In this document: positions 20,418 to 32,400 of the stretch, one piece after another
Position numbering within the stretch: position 1 is the stretch's first letter
How the letters are laid out: each line of letters starts with the position of its first letter
IMG/VR virus record: IMGVR_UViG_3300027752_000032
Location: 1-46,235 of that record
From: a virus
Direction: 5' to 3' (one strand)
DNA length: 46,235 nt
The notes under the pieces: model-generated
Databases searched by the model: none
What the model was told of the DNA's origin: nothing
The model's input: only the letters and a program-made list of their open reading frames with translations
Program-made: the position numbers and the translations under genes

Positions 20418-23400
20418 TTATAAAAAACATTTAAGTCTTTCTATTAATTCTTGTTCTCCCAACGTGGTTTGTGAAAATAAATCACCATATATAAGTAGTG
20501 CGTCTTCCAATGATGCCATACCTTGCTCTTTCATTTTATTTTCTGCTTCTGTATTACCTGATACATTAGCTTCCCACCAATCTTCTAATTTTTCAGCTTC
20601 AGCAACTTCTTCTGATTCTTTAAGATCTTCTTTCAAATCATCAACTTCACTTTGTTGTTCATCAGTTAAACCATCTAACTGCTGAGAATTGTTTTCAATA
20701 TTGGCATTAGCTGCTTCGTCAAAGGTACCACTTGCAGTTAACTTAGACAAGGCTTCTAGTGCTTTTGCTGGGTCAGCTATATTAACTGCAGGTGCATCAG
20801 GATCTTCTTTTACAACAACACTTTTGTTTGTGACTTCAACAATTGCTCCTGGAGTTCTTAACACATCTTGTTTTTCTTGTGTAGCTTTAGCATCAGTACC
20901 AACACTTGCACCAGCTGACTCACTAGTTTGTTGTGCTGGTGCAGATGGTGCAACACCTGCAACATCATTATTAGTTTTAGTATTTCTTGTTTGTTTGTAA
21001 GTTAATCTTGGTCCACCAACAAAACCAGCTGCAAACTGTTGATTAGATCCCATTGATGGAACTTCTTTATATGTTGCTATTCTCTCATCTAAATTGTCTA
21101 GTTTAAATAATCTATAGCTAACTACTTTCCCTGGTATAGCTAACCTAACATAATCTTTTGGTGTTTTAGCTTCTCCATAAGCACCATCCATAATTACAAA
21201 TTCATTTTTGACTGCATCAAAATCTTCAATTATGTTTAATATACCTGTTCCATTTCTAAGGTCACCTACTTCATAGTTATTAAGCAATGGACCTACTGGA
21301 TTAGATTGTAAATAACCTTCTTTAAATTCATTTGCCAAATCTTCATAACTTAAACCAAATGCTTTTTCATAAGGAACAACTTGTTTTAATGCTAGCTCAA
21401 CTGTATTTACATTGTTAAGATACTTTTCAATAACAAAAGGACTCATTGCTTTCATTAAACTACCATACTTTAATTGTAATCCATCTTTTATCATCATGTA
21501 ATGTAGAATGGATACTGCTAAATCTCTTGTTTCAAGCCCTCCGTATAGTTTAGCAAAAGATGTTTGCAGGTCAATCATATTTGCTGCATTCAATCTTCTC
21601 CATGTATTTGAAGTAGCTATATTTAAACCTGTATTATTCCCTTGGTCATTTGCATATTCTGTACCAACAAATGAATCTAAAAAGAAATTTGATTCTTCAT
21701 TGTTTTCTGACCTTCTTAATTTTTCATCTCTAATCATTTTTACAATAGATAAATCTGTTGTATTAATTGGCCCTGGATAAATTAAATTATTTGTTACGGG
21801 TGCAGCGTTACTTGAACTATTGTTTAATAAATGCTGGTAACTTTTAATTGTAAGATAGGAAAGCAAATCTTGTTCTACTTGTGCTTGAGACTCAAATGTA
21901 AATCCACTACTATCAGTATCTAAATTTTCTAATACAGGATCTAACATCTTACCAAATTCTGGAGACATTGTTAAAAGAGTGTTTGGTAATAGCTCTTGAT
22001 AAATTTGAGAAAATATTTTAAGGTTATTACTCTGCCAAGTTTTACTTTTAAAAATAGCACTCACATCTGCTTGAGCAAAAGGCCCAAATAAATCTTGAAG
22101 ATCTTTTATATTTTTCTTAATTGTAGGAACATCTTTAGGTAACCCTTGAGATAAAGTAACTGCAGGTCTCATTTTTGCTGACCATTTTTTTATTTTATTA
22201 ATTCTATTAAATAAAAATAAGATTTGAATTCTTTGGTTATCAGACAGTGCAGCTGTACTATCTACAGCACTTTCTAATAATTCATCAGTTACACTAACAA
22301 ATTTAGTTTTCTTACCTGTTCTATCTGCCTCAGCTTTTATATTAGCATCTAATGAACCAATTCTTCTTTCTAATAAATCATCTAACCCCGGATCCATCTT
22401 ATCCTTTTTGTTCATAGAAAGATCATATAGATCTCTTACTTCTGCAGAGTTCAATAAAAGAAGAGTTGTTTTTAAAGGTATTCCTAATGATGTCATATTA
22501 GCAGCCATACCTACAGCATGTCTGTTTAATCCCAACTTGGCAATAAATCTTTCTTTAGCATTATCTGTTTCCATTGTAACTAAAGAAGATATTATATCTT
22601 GCTTTCTCTCACCGTTTATTAACTTACCTCCAAACCCAGGATATTTATTATTTCCTATTCTAACTTCTTTAAATAATTCAATTTTGTATTCAGTAAGTAA
22701 ATTCAAATATGCATTTGGTAAAACAACTGCTCCAATTGCAGAGCCCTTGTTTGCCTCAAATGATTGTATCATACCCGTCAATGTATCTATATCTATAGGT
22801 GAATCTTGTCTGTCTTTAAACAGTTGTATATTCTCATTATTAACAAGCTCATCATACGCAGTTTTTAATACTTCTATATCTGCTGCTTGGTATGCAATAG
22901 GTAAATCACTTTTGTTTTCTTGCATGCTCAATTCAGTTCCAGTCATTCCTGTGTTACCTGCAAGAGCATAATTGTAATCTAAAATATCATTGTTTAATAT
23001 AGCTTCATTTGGTGTACCATGTTTCTTAACATACTCATCAAACTTAGCTTTAGTTGATGGAAGACCTAGAACTAATGCTGCTCTTAAAGAATCTTCAGTA
23101 AATCTGTTAGCACCATCCGGATCAGTCAGTCTGTTCATTTCTGAAGGTGTTAATGAATTCTCTAATCTAATTGCTATCTCATCATTATTAAATAATTTAG
23201 CTGCAGAATTATACGTAGTACCTTCTTTGGCAGTTAGTTTATTTATGTTCAACACATATTCAGTATACGGATCTCCTTTACCATAAGCAACAAAGTTATT
23301 TTTGCTATCTAAATAGTACTCTTTAATTTTAGCATACACCTTATCTATATCAAAATCTGCTCCTGATACCTCAACTAATTCTTTAGGAAATATAGCAGAT

Positions 23401-26400
23401 GAACCATAGTATGCAGGCATAAAATCAACAACTTTCATATTTACTGCTGAGTGTTTATCTTGTGTTGGTATACGTACACCAAACATTTTAGATATAGCAT
23501 CAGGTATTTTAGCATCAGTGTTGGCTATTAAATCCATTACGTTTTTATCCATAGCTGGCATAACAACCTCACTATACCTTTCACCTGTTGATGTAGATGG
23601 ATCAGTAGGATCTGTGTAATCCATAAGACCTGTTCTCAATACATCTATAACAACTTGTCCATTTGGATATACTCCATCACCAGGCATAGTTTCAACCGCA
23701 TCTCCACCTTTCCATTGTGTCTGTCTTATTATTTCTGATCTTACAGGTATACCGTTCTTAACTTCATATACCATTCTATAGTATCTAGTACCAAATGATG
23801 ATACTAAAGCTAAAGAAGTACCAGGGATTTTCTCTCTTAGTGTTCCTTTACTAAAATATGAAAGAAACAATTGCTCATATTTTTTAGCTGTAAAAGGATT
23901 GTTAAGATTATACTTTTGCTCTCCGCCTTCAGTTCCAAAAAATTCTAACAAGTTTGATGCTGAGCCAGATGCTTTTAGAGAACCCTGTGCATAATTTAAA
24001 AATGCTGCAAGATTTGGAGTTATAGCACCTTTCTTTTTAGATAATTTAAATTCATCTAATGCAGTGTCAAAAGTAAATATTAAATTCCTTTTGTTTTTAT
24101 ATTTTAATGTAACCCTTTTTGATATAGCTTCATTATATAATCTTCTGACATCTCCAACTCTCATCACCTGACCCTTTTCATTTAAACCCATTCCAGGAAT
24201 TTCAACAAGGTCATCTTGTTCAGATGTAATTATATCTTTAATCTGAGTCATGTCAGTTATCTCCATCTTATTAGATGGTTGAACAACTTGTAAACCTAAA
24301 TACTCAGTTCTTAAATTAGTAGATGTTAAATTTTGACTTGTGTCAAAACCACTAGAGTCATCATTCAATTTGTTTATGTTACTCTTCATCATCTTTACAG
24401 CAGATAATGGAGCCGCCATAGCAAAATTATTATTTGCATCTTCATTGGCTTCCATCTGCTCACGCAAATAATGAAGTTGTTTCATTGTAGGTTTAGCTTC
24501 CCACTTGCCCAATGCAGCATTATAATTAGACGTGTACTCTTTAGTTAAAACAGTAACAGACATTTTGATGGCAGTCTTACCATCCATATAAACATATTTC
24601 TTAGAGTTTATTAAATCTTGTTTTTTAGCAAAACCAATTGGGTTTTCATTAGTACCAAAAACATCATCACTCGTTGGTGCTTCTCCTCTATCTAATGTAT
24701 CATACATGCCAGCCATAGATGGGCTTAGTCTACCAAAAGCAAAGGTTGCATACCTTGAACCTTTAGTTGTTATGTATGCTTGCGCATCTGCACTATCAAT
24801 ATTATTTCCTGTTAAAGAAGATACCTCTTGGATCTCATCAAAAGCATACATGTCAAAGTTTGTACTAGAATGATTAATTCCAAGTTCAGGTGCAACAAGT
24901 AAACTAGATGCACTATAATATGCAGAATTATTTAGCTTAGCTCTTTTAACTTTATCAATCATACTTTGTAAAGAGACTGCTTGATCTCCTAATAGAAGAT
25001 CATTAATTGATGCTGCGTTAATCCAGTTATTAAAAAATATCTGTTGTAGGTTATGTGATTCATTAGTATTTAAGTTTAACTGAGAACCGGCTATATCAAC
25101 CATAGTTCTAGCCACCCCTTCACCTATTGTTAACCCTTGTCTAACTTGAGTAGATAAATTATTCTTTACTTGAAGTTTATTAAGCATTGCATCAAATCCT
25201 GCAAATGCTTCATTTAATCCATTTTCCACTTCGGCTCTTATACCTGAAGTAGATATACCCAATGCTAACTTAACTCCTTGTTCAAATGTCATTTCTTGTT
25301 TAGCCTTACCTGCTGTGATAGCTACATTAGCTAATGTTTGCTGAGTAAGAGGATCTAATAACAAACCTGTGTTTACAAAACTAAATGCTCTGCCTTGCAT
25401 AGAATCATTATAACCTGCAATGTTATCTCCAAATTCCTCAAAGGCTATAGCTTCTCTGTTTATTCTTTCAAACTCTGATGCTATTCTATTTATAAATGCA
25501 TTTACAAGTTGAGGTGTTAATTCAACATTATCACCTTTCATTGTTACTGCTTTAATTATAGGCAGACTAACTAAGTCTCCTGTATTAGCAGCTTCCATAA
25601 CTCGTAAGAATACAGGTGCTGTTGCTGTAGGTATTTGTCCAACACCATCTACCATATCATTCTTACCACTTCTTCTGTTAAAGTTAGCAACGTAATTATT
25701 AATTAAAGATACAGCAAACTCTTGAGGAGTAAACTCACCAAAGCTTTGTGTAGATCTACTATCATTCAAAGATGTATTTAATATATCTTCTTGAGCATCA
25801 TTGTTTAGATCAGTAGAAACAACAGATTTTATTTTACTACCTGCTATTCTAGTTACTTTAATTCTACCTTGATCAGATAAATTTAGAAATGCTACATTAT
25901 TTAATAAATAATTTCTATCTAAATATTTATCAGCAGAAAATTTATCTAATATATTTGAGTTGTTTAATTGTGCTACCGCTTTTAAATGATAAGTTGGTAG
26001 TTGATGTCCATAAACCAAATCTCCATTAGGATTAATGAAAGAAGATGCTCCAATAGACTCATCAAGCGCAGCGTTACTTAAACTGATATAGGTAAGTCTA
26101 GAAGCCATACCATCAGACTTCTTAGAAAATATATTAGAATCCTTATACATAAGATCATACAAAGTCACTAAGAACTGTTCTGATATTGGCTCTATAGAAT
26201 ATGAGTTATATAATATCTTTTGCTCAGCATCTAGTTTACTGTAGTCAAATGTTTTAACGTAACTGTAGTTAAGAAACATTGGACTTAATCTTATCCCAGT
26301 TAATTCAAATAATTTTTCTGAATGCTCTACTGCAAGTTTTTGAGTTGCTTCGTTTGATTTGTTCTTGGTTTTTGATCCAAGTATATTCTCCATGTTCTTA

Positions 26401-29400
26401 ACCAAACCAAGTAAATCCTCAATCCTGCTACCTGAAGCATCAAGGTTCATTTGTTTTCTTTTAAATATATATGCTTGAGACCATTCGTCTAGTTGAGCAT
26501 TTATATCATCTCTTTCAGATGCGGTGTATATTAGTATGTTTCCTGCACCATCTCTTTCATTAAATAAATAATCTACCTTATAGTTTTCAAAGCCTTTAAG
26601 CATTGATTGTAATAGGTTTGGATTAGATACATTTATAAATGGTGTATCAGAAGCCAAGGTATCAAGGTCTAAGTTTGCATCATTAAATAGCTTATCAACT
26701 ACAGAGGACATATTAGGATTTAACCTTGAGTATGTATACATCCTTCTTAGCATTACTATAGGATCACTTATGTTTGAAACAGCTTTTAATAATCCGTTAT
26801 ATGCTTCATTAAATTTGACAGGTACAATCAAAGGCACACCATCTTTTAATTCAGTCTTACCAAAAAAGTCAACACCTACCATTGTTGTTGTAGCAATATA
26901 TGCTCTCACCTTCTGAGCCAATGAATTAAATCCACCTATCTCAGATGCATCTTTATCAAATTCATCTGCTTTTCTTACTCCTGTTCCGTCCTCTTCAATT
27001 TCTGAATTTAATTCATTTTGTGAATCTTGATCTGATATAATATTAATTAAACCAAAAACTTCTTTCTTAATATCTTCCGGGTAATTAGTAAATGCATCTT
27101 CTAATTCTTGAAGTTGTTTAACTTTACCAGGCCCTAAGATTTTATTGCTTGGGTCATCTGGATCTAATAAGACTCTAAAGTCTCTAGACAAGTCATTATA
27201 AACATCATTAGGATTATAAGTTGCTTCTTCTATTTTATTAACCTTACTTATAAACATACCAGCCATAGATCTAATTAAAGGATCTACTACATCAGAGTCT
27301 AAATATAAGAAACCTGATACATCTTCATCTTTAGATACTACATCATGTCTTACTAAAGCATTAGCAACAGTTATTCCTGCTAAAGAAGTAAATTCATTTT
27401 GTTGTAATGTTGCACTCTTAAACTTACCAGCATCAATATTTTCATATAATGTTAGAAGTTCATTAGATGTGTATTTACCTAGCACACCTTTAATCCATTC
27501 TATTATCTTAGTAAAAAATGATTTTATTTCTGTATTGGTTTTTGAACTTCTAGGATCTTTCTTAAATGCTTCAAATTCATCTGCCATATATTCTTCTGCA
27601 AATTCATTTTCTAATTCAAGATCAGACATGTCTTCATATTGCTTAGCAGAAGTTCTAAATTTTTCTAGCTCTGTTTTATATTGAGAACCATACTTTGCTT
27701 TTAGTTCTATTTTAGCAAACTTTCTGTATCTATCTATTTGTTCTTGTGTAAGTAACATTCTAAACACACCATGAAAAGCCTCATGATATTTAAATGGATT
27801 GTTTGCCCCAACATAAACAGTTCCGTTTACACTGACACCTCCAGCTACTTGATGGATATCTAATACAAATGCACCAACTCTTTTGTAGCCTTTGCTAATA
27901 CCGTTATCAGCCAATGTTAAAATATCTTCAATACCAATTATAGATGGTAATGATTCATTAGCCCAGTCAAGAAATTCATTATAGTCTTCTATTCTTTCTG
28001 TTTCTGTAGTTGCTTCAACTAATTTGTTTGCTGTTTTAGAAAGCTTCTTTACTAATGCTAATTGTTTTTGATACTCAGGACTTTTATCTAAAGCATCAAT
28101 TTTATCTACACCTTTTTTACCTTCTATTAATTTATCTCTAAGTGCTTTTAGTTTTGCTTTTTCTTTATCTAATGAGGTTTCTTTTGTTTTTCCTTCAGGT
28201 ACTAGACTTCCTCTACCACCTGCTAAACTAACACGTATGTTTACCCCGTTAGCAATAACAGGGTTATTCATCATTTTCTTTTCTGCATCATTAAGTTCTT
28301 CACCTCTAAGTTCCTTATTGATTATATGCTCAATGCCTAATGGATTACTATTAAAGTCATTATCAACTCTTTTTTGTATTTCATCATCTGACATATCTGC
28401 AGTACTATCCTCAGCTTCTTCTGCTATCTCAGGTAAAGCTGCCTCATCTTCAACTTTTCTGTCTTCATTTTTAGGTTTAATGCTAGCAAATGCAACAGCT
28501 CTCTGTGCATTTATTGCATCTGCCTCAGCAGAAAGTACTAATGAATTGTCCGTTGCAACCTGTATAGCAACCTCAGTTGTACTCTTATCAATAATATCTT
28601 GAGTAGGAGCTCCAGTTGGAAAAGACTTTCTTATATTCTTATCTCTTATTTTTGCATCATAAGTATTTACATCCTCATTACTATTATACTTAGTAAATAA
28701 ACTTTCTATAATCTTAACAGCATCTGTATCTGAATTAACTACATCAGTACCAATTCCTTCATTAGCAATATTTTCATTTTCTTCTCCAACAGTTCTGTCA
28801 AGTGATAAGTATATGCTACCGTCTTCACCAATGTTTAATTCAATTTGATTCCCTCGTGCACTACTTAGGAAAAGTTTTTCTTGCAGTTCCTCATTATATT
28901 TAAATGCTGCAGCTTGTCTTTCGGCAGCATCCTTAATCTTTTGAATCTCTTTGGACTTGTTAATTACTTCAACAAAAAGTTCATCACGTTCTAGTTTTGT
29001 ATATGATACAGCTTTAAGATTAACTAATCTATACTGCCCATTAGGTAATTTTACTGCAGCTAAATATCTGTCTTTACCAGCTAGCATAGTATCTTTATTA
29101 ATACCTTGCTTTTCTAATTGAAGGAGAATTTGTTTTTCTAAAGCAACACTATCCTCTGCAGTTGAACTATAGTTATATATTCTTCCACCGGCTCCTTTGT
29201 CATACTTTAAATCAAACACAAAGTAGTTATTATTCTCATCAGCATATTGATAGTCAAGAGCTTCTATAAACACAGGATTACCATTGCTATATACTGTTCT
29301 ACCACCTTTCTGATTTAAATCAATATTAAAAGGTAGATCATTAACACCAAAGAATTGCTTCTCTCCATCTACACCAAGATTGTTAAATGTTGTAGTAATT

Positions 29401-32400
29401 ATAGAATTTAGAATAAATGCTTTTTGTATTTCTTTTAACTGCTCTTCTGTAGTAATGGTTTTTCCAAACGCACTATACATTACATTTTGAGCTTGTCTTA
29501 AGTTCATTGTTCTAGGATCTACATCAGCTCCTGTCAATTGATCTTTAATTAAGAATGAAGCATTATTCATATATGCAAAAATCCCATCTGGTGAATCACT
29601 TGGATCAACCTTCTGTTCAATTAATTTTGCATTTATTCTATCTTGAGTTACTGTATTGTTTATTCTAATACCAATAACATATTCACTAGAATATCTTTTT
29701 ATAAGGGGATTGGCTGATTTATATTCAACACCTGACATATTACGTATAACATAATCATTTACAGTTGTTGGGTTAGGATTTGCATATACAACAAATTCTA
29801 ACTGTTCTCTTTCCTCAGTAGTTAATTCCTTTAATATAATTTTTAATCTTTCCTTACCTTCAGCATTTTGTGATGTCATCATTGATGCTATTGCATCTTC
29901 AGACATACCTTTTGTATCTGCTCTATTTGCATGTGCATAAGGACTAAGTAATGAGTTGACATCTAATTTACTAACAGTGTCATCCAATACATCCATTGTT
30001 ATTTCTTCTTGAGTAAATACATTTGAAAACTCACCTTGTTTTATGTACTCAAATTTTCTTTCAGATATTGGTCCTACATTATTAGATGCTTTAATTACTC
30101 TAAGCTTTTGATTCTTACCAAATGTTTTTGATTTGTTAGGCTTTTGAATTATAATATACTTTTCACTTCCTTTGTAAATAGTCATTCCATAAAACAAACC
30201 GTCTACACCATCAAACTCAAACGGTGTTGAATCTGGTGCTTGTGAATCAATAGCTTTTAAAGCTTCATATGCTTCAGTAGCCTGAGACTCATTAAATGTT
30301 CCTCTTAATGAATCAAATTGTTCATCTACAAAATCTAATATTTCAGGAGATAATTTATTTCCTTTTTTATCAAGTAACTCATAGATTATAATTGTTTCTT
30401 CTCCTGATGTTTTTACTTCTCGTTTATACAGATCAGCAACTACACCTTCACCAACAGGAGGTTTTCTTCCAGTTACTTCTGTATTATCAGCAACGTTTGG
30501 TTGCTCAAATATATCATCTAGTGTAATAGTTGATTGATTTAATATTGAAGTAATTAATGGGTTCTCTGCTAACAGTTGCTGTCTAGGTGTAGATAAAAAT
30601 TCTTTAAATCCTGTATCAGAGTCAACAAGTGATTGCTCTATAGGACTTGCAAATAAAGTTTCTCCAGCAGGGTTTTGTGTCATTGCACCAGCTGCCCATA
30701 CTTGTTTAATAGCATTAAAAACATTTTTTAAATCTAATGCCTCAGCAGTACTTTTCCATTCTTGTGCAGATAAGCTGGGCTTACCAGAAGCTGCCATTCT
30801 TGCTTTATACTTTCTATATGCGTTTCTTAAGACCTCATCTAGATATGGGCTTATAGTTATTGTATCAACAGATAATTCAATACCTGCATTCTCAAGCATC
30901 ATTTCAATATCAGACTTTTGATTTTCTACATCATTAACTTTAGCATCTTCTTTTTGATCTTCTGTTAAATCCTTTTCAGTTGTTTGATCAGACCTAGTAG
31001 AGTTATATACCTCAATAAGTCTTTGTATCATTTTATACTTAACATCATGAACACCTTCAATTATCTCTCCATTTTCATCATAGAAGTTTATCAAAAAGCG
31101 TGAATCTCCTGTTTGTAAAAACAATGCCATTTGCCCTTCATCAGCATAAGCTCCAATTGGATCTTTACTTAAATCATTTACTAATTGATTTGCTAAAATA
31201 ATATCTGTGTATTTTTCTAATGCAGCTTTTGTTTCTTTAATTCTGCCGTCTAATCTATTTTTAGATAGAGCTTGAGATCTAGCTACCATTTCAGCAAATT
31301 TCTCAGGGTTATTCATGAACTCTATTGCCTTATCATACACCTTAGCTCTATTGTTTAAAGCATAGTAGTCTACAATATCAGTTAATGCAGAATCAATATT
31401 ATCTTCATTAATAAAAGAACCTTCATTCTTTGCTAGGAATCTTACATAGTTTTTAAACTCTGACCTTAAACTGTCTTTAAGTGCCTTGTTTCTTTTAAAT
31501 GTTCCGTTCTTAAATCTATTTTTAGGATCATTAACAATCTTTTGAATAGCTTTAAGTCTATTTATTTTTTCCTTTTTAGGTGATGCTGCTGTTGCTGCTC
31601 CTTCTGGGGTTCCTTCAAAGGCTTCAATTTCTTGTTCAAGAATAATTATCTCTCTTTCTATTGATGCTGGGTCAAGCAAAGTAGTAATATCACTAGCAGC
31701 CATTTTTTGAAATAATGGTTCTGCTTGAAGTTTACTGTATATTCCATCTGCTCTTTCTACAGCAGACATGAATCCTTGATTAGTAAACATATATAAATAA
31801 CGTGCATGATCATACCCTGCTCTATTTACTAACTCATTAATGTATTCTTTCTCTTGTGTCTTGCGGTTATATTTTGTTTCATCAAATGGATTAATAAATT
31901 TATCTTTAAGTTTATTATAATTCTCCTCCATTTTATCCATCTGGATAATAGTGTCATTTATACGTTGTCTTAACTTACCATCTTTTTGATCTTTCTTAGA
32001 TACTCCAGGAAAGGCCTCAATCATTTCAGTATCAGACATTTCTAAAAATCCTTGTAGTTGATTTCTAAAGTTTTGTGTACCATTAGTTTCAAACATAGTA
32101 TAGAACTGCTGAAACTTAGCGTTATCTGCTGCATCTTTAAATCCAAAGAAATCTTGTCTGTAAGTACTATCTTTCATTTTTTCAGCCATCTCTTTCTGAA
32201 CCATGAAGTTTAATCTCTTTACATCAAAAAGTTCAGAAGGATCTATAGCCTGACTATTCCAAGATTCATTATAGGAGTCAACAATTCTCTCTATCATCTT
32301 GTCCTTTGCTTCTCTAAACTCAGCATAGGTTTCCTTTTGTTTCTTTGTGGCTAGACCTATACCTGCTTCCTGTAATCCATACTTATATACAGAAGGTACA

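Noticed and set aside
22408-22971. Plus-strand frame of 187 codons inside the polymerase gene
   Set aside because: It is antisense to conserved polymerase sequence downstream of DFDID. Long antisense frames are expected by chance in a 13.8 kb gene.
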